A stretch of DNA of 64,000 bases from assembly GCA_023053685.1 (NCBI GenBank), contig JALIGW010000001.1:55559859-55623858 (forward strand), written 5' to 3'. The position numbers and the translations under genes were made by a program. Position 1 is the stretch's first letter; every line of letters begins with the position of its first letter. Shown here piece after piece: positions 11,905-23,419 of the stretch. Source of the stretch: Diadophis punctatus similis. Taxonomy: Eukaryota > Chordata > Lepidosauria > Squamata > Dipsadidae. The notes beneath the pieces were generated by a model, which worked only from the letters and a program-made list of their open reading frames with translations, made no database searches and was not told the origin of the DNA.

Positions 11905-12058
11905 CCAACAAGCTGCTGTGGCCTAGAGGTGGAGCTCTTGCCTCACAATCAGGAGGTTGTGAGTTCGATCCTAGGTAGAGGCAGATGTATGGGTCTCCTG
12001 CTTGGGCAGGGAGTTGGACTAGATGACCTGCAAGGTCCCTTCCAACTCTCTTAATCTG
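11905..12058 (+). mobile_element. tRNA-derived SINE with CR1-like tail
   Basis: A box tggcctagagg and B box gagttcgatcc are well preserved, followed by ggagttggactagatgacct and aaggtcccttccaactct, a phrase typical of CR1 3' ends. The copy abuts the 5' end of the L2 element at 12059. Confidence 0.8.
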
Positions 12059-15000
12059 GGCTCAGGATGCTGCTGCTTAACGCCAGGTCAATTATCAACA
12101 AAGCCCCCCTGATACGTGATTTAATCACAGAGGAGGGGGCAGACCTGGTGTGTGTTACCGAGACCTGGCTGGGGCAGGAGGGGGGAGTAGCTCTCTCCGA
12201 GATATGCCCAGCCGGTTTCTCGGTGCAGCATCATTCTCGACCCCAGGGAAGGGGGGGAGGAGTGGCAATAATAACGCGCAGAAATCTGCATCCTCGTAGG
12301 ATCCCTGCCCTGGAGATTGTTGGGTGTGAGACACTCCTTCTAAAGTTGGACTTAGGGGTACAGGTGGGCCTTTTCTTAACGTACCTGCCTCCCAGCTGCG
12401 TAAGTAAGGCCCTGCCTGAGCTGCTCGAGGCAGTAGCCAGCTTGGCAGTTGAGTTCCCTAGGCTTATGGTGCTGGGGGACTTCAACTTGCCATCTGCTGG
12501 CGAAACCTCTGGGGTAGCTCAGGAGTTCATGGATTCCATGACAACCATGGACCTAACCCAAGTAATCCAGGGTCCAACTCATGAGGGTGGTCACACCCTC
12601 GACCTAGTGTTTCTTTCGGGGCAGTGGAGAGATGATCTGAAGATAAGGGACATAGTCATCACCCCACTGTCATGGTCAGATCATTTCCTACTGAGGTTGG
12701 ATTTCGCAGCCCCATTCCTCCCCCGCAGGGAGGTGGGACCGACTAGGTGGTTCCGCCCCAGGCGCCTAATGGAACCGGAAGGATTCCAGAGGGAACTTGG
12801 GGAAATACCTGAAACCCTGGTACACAATTCGGCTGATTCCCTGGTGGCCGTTTGGAACACTGCAGCATCAGGGGCCTTAGACCGAATTGCGCCTAAGCGA
12901 CCTCTCCGTGGCAGTGGATCCCGGAAAGCTCCCTGGTTTACCGAGGAGCTCCGGGAGATGAAACGCCAGAAGAGACGTCTAGAGCGCCGCTGGAGGGCCA
13001 GCAAAACCGAATCTGACCGAACACTATTAAGAATTTACATTAGATCTTATTTAGTGGCGATAAGGGTGGCAAAACGATCCTATTTTTCCGCTCTTATTGC
13101 GTCCGCAGATTCTCGCCCAGCCGCCTTGTTTAGGGTGACTCGCTCCCTCCTTGCTAAAGGAGGGAGCGAGGAACACTTACAAGGCAGAGCTGAGGAATTC
13201 GCAGAGTTTCTGTCGGATAAAGTCGCTCAGATTCGGTCGAACCTGGACTCTGGCTGGGCAGAGTCCATAGAGTTGACAGGGGCAAGTCTTAGTCCACCGT
13301 TATGGGAAGAGTTTGGGCCTGTTTCTCCCGAGGATGTGGACAGAGCTGTGGGGGCGATAGGTACCTCCACCTGTTTATTGGACCCGTGCCCCTCCTGGTT
13401 GGTCTCGGCCAGCAGAGAGGTGGCACGCGGCTGGATCCAGGCGGTGGTCACCGCTTCTTTGAGGGAGGGATCCGTACCGCAGTCATTAAAAGCTGCAGTG
13501 GTGAGACCCCTCCTGAAGAAGCTTTCCCTGGATCCAGCTGATTTGAAGAACTATCGTCCGGTCTCCAACTTACCTTTCTTAGAGAAAGTTGTGGAGAAGG
13601 TGGTGGTTACTCAGCTTCTGCAACTTCTGGATGAAACAGATCATCTAGATCCTTATCAGTCGGGCTTCAGGCGCGGCTACAGTACAGAAACTGCCTTGGT
13701 CGCTCTGATGGATGATCTCTGGCAGGCCTGGGATGGGGGGAATTCCTCCATCCTGGTGCTACTTGACCTCTCAGCGGCTTTCGATACCATCGACCATGGT
13801 ATCCTTCTGCATCAGCCCGGTGAGTTGGGAGTGGGAGGCACCGTTTTGCGGTGGTTCTCCTCTTATCTCGCCGATAGGATGCAGTCGGTGTTAGCAGGAG
13901 GGCAGAGATCATCCCCGAGGCCCCTATTATGTGGGGTGCCTCAGGGGTCGGTTCTCTCGCCCATCCTGTTTAACATTTACATGAAACCGCTGGGGGAGAT
14001 AATCCGCGGACATGGGGTGTGTTTTCACCAGTACGCTGATGACACCCAGCTGTACATCACCACCCTGTCTGACTTCAGTGAGGCAGTTGATGTAATGTGC
14101 CTGTGCCTGGACAACATTAAGATCTGGATGGGGAGGAACAGACTCAGACTTAATCCCGACAAGACTGAGTGGCTTTGGATACTGCCTCCTAAGGACTATG
14201 TCAACTGTCCCTCCTTGGCTTTCGAGTGAGCGAAACTGACCCCCTCGGATCAGGTCCGCAACTTGGGGGTCCTCCTAGATCCACAGCTAAAATTGGATCA
14301 TCATCTTTCTGCTGTGGCTAGGGGGGCCTTTGCACAGGTTCGCCTGATGCACCAGTTGCGGCCATACTTGGAGAAGGAGGCTCTACTCACAGTCACTCAT
14401 GCCCTTGTCACCTCCCACTTGGACTACTGCAACGCGCTCTACATGGGGCTACCCTTGAAGAGTATCCGGAGACTTCAGCTGGTGCAAAATGCGGCTGCGC
14501 GTGCTGTGGTGGGTGTGCCAAGGTACACCCACGTGACACCTATACTCCGCCAGCTGCATTGGTTGCCCATCGGTCTCCGGGTCCAATTCAAGGTGTTGAT
14601 CACCATCTTTAAAGCCCTTCATGGCTTAGGACCAGGCTATCTCCGGGACCGCATTCTGCCTCACACTTCCCTTCGACCGGTTAGGGCCCACAGAGTTGGC
14701 CTCCTCCAGGTCCCGTTGGCCAAGCAATGCTGGCTGGCGGGCCCTAGGGGGAGAGCCTTCTCTGTGGCTGGCCCCGCGCTCTGGAACCAACTTCCCCCAG
14801 AGACCCGAACTATCCCCACTCTGCTGGCCTTCCGAAAAGCCGTTAAGACATGGCTTTTCCTGCAGGCTGGGGGTAGAGCTTAACCCACTCGAGCTCACCC
14901 CCAAGTATGTATGGTTGCTGAATGGTTGTTGGATGATTTTAATATTGTGTTTTCAATTTTTATATTTGTTTTTAAGTAATATCTATAAATTGGTTATTCT

Positions 15001-15067
15001 TGTATTTTCTCTGTTGTACGCCGCCCTGAGTCCTTCGGGAGTTGGGCGGCATATAAGAAAACCAAAA

Positions 15068-15098
<31 letters not shown>

Positions 15099-15099
15099 A
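12059..15099 (+). mobile_element. Near-intact L2-type LINE (5'-truncated before ORF2)
   Basis: About 3 kb: an endonuclease-reverse transcriptase frame (12067-14883), a ~150-bp 3' UTR with cgccgccctgagtccttcgg and gggcggcatataag, and an (AAAT)n tail ending at 15098. The start lies just at the endonuclease domain, so ORF1 and the 5' UTR are missing. The L2 rather than CR1 assignment rests on YADDTQLY, LHWLPI, FKVLITIFKALHGLGP and the short A-rich tail. Confidence 0.92.
12067..14883 (+). pseudogene. L2-type ORF2: endonuclease + reverse transcriptase, one in-frame stop
   Basis: The frame runs for 939 codons with a single TGA at 14227-14229; on both sides the reading frame is the same. Residues 1-215 form an apurinic-type endonuclease (LLLNARSI, VTETWLG, GGGVAII, VLGDFNLP, SDHFLLRLDF). 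Reverse transcriptase follows: NYRPVSNLPFLEKVVEK, PYQSGFRRGYSTETAL, LLDLSAAFDTIDH, GVPQGSVLSPILFNIY, and the catalytic YADDTQLY at about residue 656. The C-terminal part (LGVLLDPQ, LDYCNALYMGLP, LQLVQNAAARAV) lies past the stop. The relative at 62.6 kb has a glycine-glutamate stretch (LGGEKLAPSE) at the equivalent place, so the stop looks like a point mutation. It would not yield full-length protein as it stands. Confidence 0.93.
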
Positions 15100-17955
15100 C
15101 TGCCCACTTAACCAGTTATTTTGAATTCAGTAACTCTCTTAATAAGGTGACTATGAGAGTGAAATGCTGGAAAGGAACCTTGTATACTGTTCTGAATTTC
15201 TGAAAGAAAGGGGAACATACTAGAAATAAACTCTGGGGTTTGATAAAAAAGACTGGTACAGGGAACTGTAGTAAAACTACTACAGCCCATAGAGCTCCTT
15301 TTCAGAATATTCCATCCCATTCTTGCTCCTTCCTACTGTTTTTGTTTCCCACTTTTTTCATTACCCCTTCCTATGTAAAGAAGAAAGTATTTTGACTATA
15401 TGGATTAACATTCAAGGGAACTGAGGGGGATACTAGTAAATGTAATCAGTATATATAAATATATCCTACGGTTTCGAAACCACAATTCTCAAACTAGAAA
15501 GATATTGCTAGTTAGTAATTTTCAGAATTGTAATCCATACACATTTAGAGGGTACCAGGCAGCAAGCCTGACCTATAATGATCAGATATATGGAGTTGTT
15601 ACTCTTTATGTCTAAGAGTACAGCAGGTTAGCAAACAATTTGTTTCTAAAACTATATGTATTTTAAAAAATAGTATTTCCATTTATGCACCCAGTGATTT
15701 ATAGCACTATGAACATTTTAGGAAACACTAGCAGGGTTGGACAGAATTAAGACTTTCTTTTCATATCATTGTTACAATACTAAATAACTTAACAACACAA
15801 GCAATAAGGCCACATATATTTTTCAACCGCTTAACACCCTTTCTTTGGGTCTGGTATAGTTACTTGTTTCTGGCCTTTGCCATATTCCCTATGCTTTCTT
15901 CTTCTTCAATATACAGTAATGAAGAAATGGGAATGAAGTGTATGAAGCATATTGCTGTCCTTGAGTTAGCGCCAGTTGTGAAGGGAATTGCTAATTTACT
16001 TTTTCAAAGTTCTCACCCTTCTGCCAAAAGCCTTAGTCTTTCTTTAAGGAGGTGGACATCAGGTTTTTCCTATCAAAGTTGCCCCAACCCATTTCTCTTC
16101 CTTTGACAAAGTTTTGCCAGCCCCGTCTGGCACCCTGCTTTCCAGCAGTGGCTCTAATGAGTAGTTTGAGCACAAAACAAATGCCGAATCCACATTCCCA
16201 ACAAAAGTGGAAATCAGGGTGGCTCCATTTGGCTTCTGTTTAAACCAGCTGGGGTTCTGGCAAAAGAACAGGGCAAACAAAAGATGTGTGGTTGGACACA
16301 TTTCAGGATGTGCATTTGTTTTCAAAGGAATGTTATTTGATTTTTCAAAATCCTGTCTTGAAATGTATCTTTGAAGTAGTTAGAACACTCTTATGGAAGA
16401 AAAATAATTACAAAATTCCTACCTGAACATGTCTGAAAGATACGTATGCTGGTATTGCTTTGATCAAAGGAGACAGTGATTTTCTATTACCAAATAACAC
16501 AGAGAAAAATATATTTTCCTTGCTCAATTTTTTTTCCAGTTGAGTAACATGTTATGGTGTTGGCAGAAGATAAAGACCTCAAAAAGCGAATTAGCAGCCA
16601 GCTCCAGGTATTTAAGGACTCCCGTCGGAAATACTCCCAATTGAATATCCATTCTTTTGTTTTCATGGATCAAGCTGATATACTAAATCAGGATTATTTT
16701 TAAAAATTATTTTAGTTGGATAAAGTATAATACCATGATTTAGAAATCATGCTAAACCATATTTTACCAACCAATATTTGGATTTCTGTACGTTAAACCA
16801 AAAGTCATGGCGTAACATAAATGAGTGAATCAGTCTGCTATTTCTGCTAAATAGAGCTGTAAGATCTGGGCTGTAAAAATCCAGATAACCATTAAATGGA
16901 AGCATATTTGAAAATAAATAACTTGTTCCTATTCAACACCCTACTTTTTGCATCTAAGATATGGTTGCTCTAGCTAAAATGTTCCCCTAACTAAAATATG
17001 TAAATGTTATATGTAGTTTAATTCAGGATTAGAAAATCTTTTGCTGTCAAGTTGAAATACTATTGTCTTTCAAACAGAAAGGGGGGTTATATTGTAGTTC
17101 TTCAATGCGTGTTTTTTTTAATGCAGTATGAGCAAACATTAAAGCAGCCTGAAATAGTTTTACCCATTCTGTGCCCCTCAGATTGTTTGGGCTACAAGTC
17201 CTATTATCCTTCAGTTGCACAGTGAGATTTGCTTGGATAATTATTATTATTCTAGTGATGTATAATGCCGTAGTGAATAGACTAATAAAGCAATTAGTAA
17301 AAGATTATTAGAGTTTAGTAAGAATTGCTACATGCCTCTTTTCCATTTGACTGGGATGTCATGAATTGCAAAGAACAATTTTCTTTTTTAATGGAACTTT
17401 TACACATCAAACAGCATTTCCTTCTCTTTAGGGTTCTTTATTGACATTTGTCACTTTCAGTTTTCACAAACACATTAAGATTGCAGTCATTCACTGGTGA
17501 GTGAGTGCCACTGAATATAGTAGCATGTGCTTTCAAGAATGCCTGCATATGATGATGCTGTTAACTGGAAGATTTCAAGGATCCTCCAAGCCACTGGGAA
17601 TGTGGTAATGTTCTTCAAAGAGGGGCAGACAATTGTTGCTCCAGCAAGATGCCTGAACTTAGTTCAGTTTTCTGGGCTCTAAATCATCCCAGTGATGGGC
17701 TTGATTCAATTGTTTGGAGTTTAGTAGATTATACGAAGTCAATGACTATACCTGGCCAACTATAGTTTATTGCTTTTTGTGTTAGAAAAACACTTCCAAC
17801 CATGGCTTATTCAATAAATTATGCTCATGTAGACTTTAGTAGAATGTGCAAATTCAGGCATTGAAAAAGAATATAGTGCAAATAAAGGCCAGATTTTGGG
17901 CGTCAGATTTTGATCCCCAAATTTGTTGTTTAAGTTCTAGAACAAATTAAGAATT
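15100..17955. other. Intergenic, nothing recognised
   Basis: AT-rich sequence with short open frames only. I see no host exon, delimited repeat or RNA gene. Confidence 0.5.
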
Positions 17956-18197
17956 AATATACTACTAGATCCTATCAACCAAGGAACGTCGGCTGGCGGA
18001 GACCAGGAGGGGTGCCTTTTGTGCTATAGAGTCTGCCCTCTGAAACTTTCTTTCTCCTGTGATTAGGATGGCTTCGACCCTGCTGGCCTTTTGGAAGGCC
18101 TTGAAAACCTGGCTATATGCCCTCACCTGGGGTGCTTGAATGAGCGAAGGACTCAATTTCCTGATTGTGCTGACACAAATGGATTAAAATACCTTTT

Positions 18198-18748
18198 AGA
18201 GCCGAGGTGGCGCAGTGGTTAAAATGCAGCACTGCAGTTCAGCAGTTCAGCTGTTCAAATCTCACCGGCTCAAGGTTGACTCAGCCTTCCATCCTTCCGA
18301 GGTGGGTAAAATGAGGACCCAGATTGTTGGGGGCAATACACGAGCACGTAATAGATTCAAACTAAATGTAAAGTGCTCCAAACTCGACTGCAGAAAATAC
18401 GACTTCAGCAACAGAGTGATCAATGCCTGGAATGCACTACCTGACTCTGTGGTTTCTTCCCCAAACCCCAAAAACTTTAACCTTAGACTGCCTACAGTCG
18501 ACCTCTCCTCGTTTCTAAGAGGTCTGTAAGGGGCGTGCATAAGCGCACCACTGTGCCTACCATCCCTGTCCTACTGTCCTATTGTCCTCTTTTATCGTTA
18601 CCTTTTACTTATGTTTATACAAATTACTACTATCCTATACATGTTTGACAAATAAATAAATAAAAAAAATATGCTGAACTCTGTAAACCACTTAGAGAGG
18701 GCTGTAAAGCACTATGAAGCGGTATATAAGTCTAAGCGCTATTGCTAT
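18198..18748 (+). mobile_element. tRNA-derived SINE split by a LINE tail
   Basis: The SINE runs 18198-18338 (gagccgaggtggcgcagtgg ... gttgggggcaata) and resumes at about 18667 (atgctgaactctgtaaacc ... ctattgctatt). Comparison with uninterrupted copies at 7075 and 22629 gives the exact join gggcaata|tgctgaac. Confidence 0.92.
18339..18666 (+). mobile_element. 5'-truncated LINE 3' end (FSNRVINAWNALP family)
   Basis: The last ~64 codons of a non-LTR reverse-transcriptase protein are readable (RKYDFSNRVINAWNALPDSV ... SSFLRGL, stop), then a 3' UTR ending tgtttgacaaataaataaat. It belongs to a different LINE family from the L2 copies. A relative of the tail is at 23283. Confidence 0.8.
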
Positions 18749-18959
18749 TTGCATGCTTTTTGTATTTAATTTCTTTTTATATCATGTTTTAATTATTTTT
18801 ATTGGTGTTTGTTGTTCAGAATCACTGGTTTGAGTTGGGCAGCTATATAAATAGAAGGAATAAATAAATATGTTGTTCACTAACATGAAAGATAAGCACA
18901 TAGCTCTGACATGATGCCTATATCATATTAAGTCATGATGTGATTTATTCCAATAAAGT

Positions 18960-19780
18960 CAATTCAGCAATCCATGCCATATCCTTGATGAGTGGATACT
19001 GTCGGTCACACATATATATGAGAAAGGTATAATCTTCAAAGATGAAATTGCTGAAACTCTACAGTATCTCATTTGAAAGATGTGCCTTTCAATCAGTTAT
19101 GTTCTTTGCTATCCTCAATGAATAAATTACCATTATTTTGCTATAATCAATAACAACATAAATAAGTTGAGCTTTAAAATACACAAAACATGTTTTTCCA
19201 TGAAAGAGAGCTCCATATCTCTTATGTATTGCACACACACACATGTTGAGAAATCAAGTATGTATTAATTGATATAACTGATAATTGTACAAATTAGGAA
19301 TTTTTATTTTTCTGCTGTTGCTTAACTAAAGTTGTACAATGTGTTGGATTTGATTTCAAAAAGGTGCTTTTAGAGTATGCAAAATAGCAATGTCTGCAAC
19401 ATTTGAAAGCCACTCTGTCTTTTCCCAGGATCTCATAGGTGCTGTGAAGGATGCCATGTGAGTCTGCAAAAAGACTATATTCATGCCCGATGTGCTCAAA
19501 AACACATTTCTAAATCTCTGGAGAATGGAATTTGAAATGCTGCACAATTCTAACAACAACATAGTTTCACTGTGTAACTTATACAGATTAGGGTTATCAA
19601 ATGACCATTTCTTTATTTGTTTAAGGTATTTTTCCCCTAAGCTTGACAATGACCAGATGTGTCAACTTCAACTCCAAGAATTCCCCAATTAGTTTAGTCA
19701 TTACAAATAATCTGAGAGTTAGAGTTCAGTAATCTGAAAATTGCCCAGGTTGGGACACACTAATCTAAGAATAGCTCTAG
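18960..19780. other. Intergenic, nothing recognised
   Basis: AT-rich; a 97-codon open frame on the - strand (19356-19649) has no recognisable motif and I do not call it a gene. Confidence 0.4.
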
Positions 19781-19784
19781 GCAG

Positions 19785-20460
19785 TTTACAAAAGTGTATA
19801 CTGATAAAACATCAATAACTTCATCCATGGTTTTTCCTCCAGGAAAGAGCACAATGTTTATCAGCCAGAGCTCCCACCACCACAGATGTTTAATGTGATA
19901 ATTGGTGCATTCAGTCTTTATTTGGTGGCATAGATTTTTGTAGCGGCTTTTAAAGTTAGCAACATAGCCAGTTTTATTTTTTTGCCAAAGAGATCTTTTT
20001 TTGGATTGGAGCTTACTTATTGTAATGGGTAATTTGTTTTTCTTGGTTTTAGTGGTTATTAGTGGTACATATAGTTTAATGACTCTTTTGATTTCGAGCA
20101 AAAAGATATTGTAGTGGTCTTCGATAGTATTACAGTCAGAGAATAGTATTTGCCAATCAAGAGATGAGAGGTCAGTGTCTATGTTATCATAGTTGGCTTT
20201 TTAAAGTTATAATTGGTTATCCCATCATTATGTTGATTTTTATAAGGACGTATATTGAGACCAAAGTCAATCATGCTGTGGTCACTGTTGGAAAAGGGTT
20301 CTTTTATTTGTAGTCCATAAATTGAGTGTAAACTGTTTCAGAAGATGAGATCCAGGCAATTGTTGAATCTAGTGTTGTTTGTTACTAGTTGATCTAGCCC
20401 TAGATTGGTAATAGCATTGTATAGGGTTGTAACCAGTCTTGATATTATACATCTCAGCCA
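19785..20460 (-). mobile_element. LINE fragment: end of endonuclease domain and linker
   Basis: On the - strand a broken frame reads LGLDQLVTNNTRFNNCLDLI, then PFSNSDHSMIDF (the endonuclease SDH motif, about 20275-20300) and KRVIKLYVPLI, KLQSKKRSLWQKNK. This is the endonuclease-to-RT linker of a CR1/Rex-like LINE, possibly the same family as the tail at 18339. Confidence 0.7.
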
Positions 20461-20472
20461 GAGTACTGATAT

Positions 20473-20766
20473 AGTAGAACCTCTGGTGGCGAACGCTTCT
20501 GACCACGACCAAATTGGGTACCAACCAAAAAATTCACAAAATTTTTGAATCTGGTCACGAACACATACTTGGGTGGCAATTAAACATGGCTGCGGCCAAT
20601 TTCCCCTTCCATGCCGTTTTTTTTTGTAAGCACCAAATTTCCTGTTGTTTGTTTAAAAACAACAGCGACCCCTTGTGGCCACTGCATTAAGTTCAGGTCA
20701 TGACCAAATCAGGTTGCAACCAAAGTTATGGAACGAATTATGGTTGTGACCAGAAAGGTTCTACTG
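20473..20766. mobile_element. TA-flanked MITE (AGTAGAACCT ends)
   Basis: Left end tagtagaacctctggtgg and right end ccagaaaggttctactg are inverted, with TA on both sides (20471-20472, 20767-20768). This suggests a Tc1/mariner-type origin. About 294 bp, no transposase. Confidence 0.75.
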
Positions 20767-20924
20767 TAGAGTGGAAAGTCAAATTCAAGAAAACATTCTT
20801 CAGACCACCTGAGGCCAACTGGAAACCTTAACTTCTGTGGAGTAGAGCAATCTGATGGCAACTCCACTCTTGTACAGGAAAGCATGATGCAGCAACCAAC
20901 ATTCACTAAGTAACCTGTCTAGGG

Positions 20925-21070
20925 CAGGGGTAGGCAAACTACAGCTCTTTGAGGACCTGTGGACTTCAACTCCCAGAATTCCTGAGCCAGCCATGCATGC
21001 ATGGCTGGCTCAGGAATTCTGGGAGTTGAAGTCCACAGGTCCTCAAAGAGCTGTAGTTTGCCCACCCTTG
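20925..21070. mobile_element. hAT hairpin MITE: near-perfect 146-bp palindrome
   Basis: Two 73-bp arms meet at 20997/20998 (ccatgcatgcatgg) with only two mismatches, both within 8 bp of the ends. The perfect 8-bp duplication gtctaggg lies at 20917-20924 and 21071-21078. Ends CAGGGGTAGGCAAACT / CAAGGGTGGGCAAACT. Confidence 0.95.
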
Positions 21071-21207
21071 GTCTAGGGCAATGCTGCCCCATACAAAATC
21101 CACTTTTTAATTATTAACACCAGATCAAAAGTCTGACTTGTTTCAAGTACTCCATGGCAGCCACAAGATCCTTAATCACACCATCAAGTAGCCTTCAGCT
21201 GATTAAG

Positions 21208-21449
21208 AGCTGAGGTGGTGGTGTAGTTAGAATGCAGTACTGCAGGCTACTTCTGCTGACTGCCTGCAATTTGGCAGTTCGAATCTCACTAGGCTCAAGG
21301 TTGACTCAGCCTTCCATCCTTCCAAGGTTGGTAAAATGAGGACCCAGATTGTTGGGGTCAATATGCTGACTCTATAAACCGCTTAGAGAGGGCTGTAAAG
21401 CACTGTGAAGCGGTATATACGGTAAGTTTAAGTGCTATTGCTATTATTA
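21208..21449 (+). mobile_element. tRNA-derived snake SINE
   Basis: agagctgaggtggtggtgta, B box gttcgaatctc, common body and ctattgctattatta tail. A small insertion (tacgg) is in the 3' part. Confidence 0.9.
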
Positions 21450-22225
21450 AAGATAAGAAATTCTGAGGACTCCACCACATCTGAGTCCATCAGTCTAGGT
21501 AGGAACTCAATCATGAAGTGGCCAATATACCAAATAAACAGAATGTCCTTCCTTCACCTAACAGTTCAAAAGAAGGATGTGGTCTCAAAACTGGTAAAGG
21601 CAAAGAGGTGGAATCCTTGTGAATCCTTGCATGGCAGGACACTTGTCCCCATTGTATGGTGCTTGCATGGAGCATCCAATCCAGCAATCCCTCCTACATT
21701 CTTGCTGGGATCCTAAGGTATATATGAAGTTAGCAGTAGGTAGAAGACAAACCATTTATTACTGAATGGGCCTTACTTCTTTGTGTAGGTCTGATATTTA
21801 AATGTCTAGCAGCTGAATTGGTACATCAATCTTAAAAAACACTCAAAAGAGATTATAATCAGTAAACACACTGTTAAAGTTAGCAATTAAAATACCACTA
21901 GAGTTACTAGATATTTCAGTGTCCAGTTATAACATTCCTAATAGCTGTTAAGTTAACAGAATCTGTAGGAGGAAGATAAATCTTCTTAATCTTCAGATCT
22001 TGTTAGACTGAAATGTTGAATTTCATGTCTCTTTACACTGTGTAAATTATGTGGGTTTCAATTTGTTTGCTTTTTAATGACTCATACAGTATTTAACCTG
22101 ATAAAGATGAGATTTATCAGTTGTCAGACATGTAAATATTTTCCTTTTATTTGACATTAGTTTTCTGCTTTGAATATTTTTCTTCGTCTCTAAGCTTTTC
22201 TGTGGAATATGAAAGTACAAACATT
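21450..22225. other. Intergenic, nothing recognised
   Basis: AT-rich sequence without a credible gene. (AAAT)n/(CAAA)n simple repeats follow at 22226-22268. Confidence 0.5.
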
Positions 22226-22304
22226 AAATAAATAAATAAATATATAAACAAACAAACAAACAAACAATTTTTAAAAAGTCTTACCCTGCAATAGTCTGGT
22301 CTTA

Positions 22305-22437
22305 CCGTTTCCCCGAAAATAAGACCCTGTCTTATATTTTTTTGAATCCTGAAATAAGAGCTTGGCCTTATTGCTATGCACTCAAAAGCCCGATTGGGCT
22401 TATTATCAGGGGATGTCTTATTTTGGGGGAAACAGGG
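22305..22437. mobile_element. TA-flanked MITE (CCGTTTCCCCGAAAATAAGA ends)
   Basis: 133 bp with inverted ends ccgtttccccgaaaataaga and, from the right, ccctgtttcccccaaaataa. TA on each side. A second copy is at 51454-51587, where insertion at TA is proved by an empty site. Confidence 0.88.
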
Positions 22438-22445
22438 TATACTGT

Positions 22446-22506
22446 ATACAACTTGTAGACCTCTTCCCATTTCTAAGAGGTCTGTAAGGGGCGTGCATAA
22501 GCGCAC
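22446..22506 (+). mobile_element. LINE 3' end fragment (same family as 18339)
   Basis: tttctaagaggtctgtaagg followed by ggcgtgcataagcgcac is almost identical to 18508-18548. It may belong together with the tail at 23283. Confidence 0.75.
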
Positions 22507-22628
22507 TGTTAAGATAAGGAAGATAAATTGTAGAGGTAGAATCTTTTCTTTGTAGAATCTTTTCTTTCGGAATCCAATTCTTGACAAAATAAACTGGAGT
22601 ATAAATTCTAAGAATAATAAAATATTTA

Positions 22629-22867
22629 AGAGCTGAAGTGGTGCAGTGGTTAAATGCAGCCACTGCAGGCTGACTGCTAGTTCAGCAGTTCAGCTGTTCA
22701 AATCTCACCAGGCTCAAGGTTGACTCAGCCTTCCATCCTTCCGAGATGGGTAAAATGAAGACCCAGATTGTTGGGGGCAATATGCTGAACTCTGTAAACC
22801 GCTTAGAGAGGGCTGAAAAGCACTATGAAGCGGTATATAAGTAAAGTGCTATAGTGCTATTATTATT
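22629..22867 (+). mobile_element. tRNA-derived snake SINE
   Basis: Starts agagctgaagtggtgcagtg, B box gttcaaatctc, ends aagcggtatataagtaaagt with a gctattattatt tail. Confidence 0.9.
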
Positions 22868-22954
22868 TCGGTACAAAAGAAATACAAAAACCTAAATCTT
22901 AATAATTACATCTTGGCAGCTCAAATATGCGTCCTTCTCAATGAAGGACTAACA

Positions 22955-23110
22955 GTAGTTTAGTTTAGTTTAGTTTAGTTTAATTAAATTTATATACCGC
23001 CCTTCTCCAGGGGACTCAGGGCGGTGAACAGCCAAGTAAAAAACATTAAAATACATTTAAGTCAAGTAAAAAACATTAAAATGCATTTAAAATAAAATAT
23101 TCAATGTGGC
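22955..23110 (-). mobile_element. L2-type 3' end preceded by a (TAGTT)n tract
   Basis: ttatataccgcccttctcca and gggactcagggcggtgaaca are the reverse of the L2 3' terminus. The tail at the low end is a (TTTAG)n run. A 40-bp unit (aagtaaaaaacattaaaat) is duplicated inside. Confidence 0.75.
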
Positions 23111-23282
23111 CCTAATTTAATACCAGTAGAATGATAATGGAGGAATAGAGAGGAATTTCACATCTGCGCAGATCACACCTCATGTGACTGCTTCACTTTG
23201 CTAAGAACCTCTGGGTCATAATGTCTGACATATGAATACATGTGAGTACAGCTGACAATCAGAAAATCCCCCCGTGACATGC

Positions 23283-23410
23283 ATCATTGTGCCTACCGTC
23301 CCTGTCCTACTGTCCTCTATTATCGGTACTTTTTACTTATGTTATGTTTATACAAACAACTACTATCCTGTACATGTTTGACAAATAAATAAATTAAATA
23401 AATAAATAAT
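23283..23410 (+). mobile_element. LINE 3' tail (same family as 18339)
   Basis: gtgcctaccgtccctgtcct to tgtttgacaaataaataaat, a close match to 18557-18660. Confidence 0.8.
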
Positions 23411-23419
23411 GTAGTTCTA

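Larger units (their letters stand above)
17960..18870 (+). mobile_element. Old L2 3' fragment, interrupted by a SINE
   Basis: The left part (17960-18160) keeps decayed C-terminal coding text (ctgctggccttttggaaggc; ccttgaaaacctggctatat). The 3' UTR resumes at about 18750 and ends gagttgggcagctatataaa with an aataaataaata tail near 18870. The SINE at 18198-18748 lies between. Confidence 0.7.

Noticed and set aside
11905..11980. A true tRNA gene from the A and B boxes
   Set aside because: No cloverleaf can be completed, and a CR1-like tail follows; it is a SINE head.
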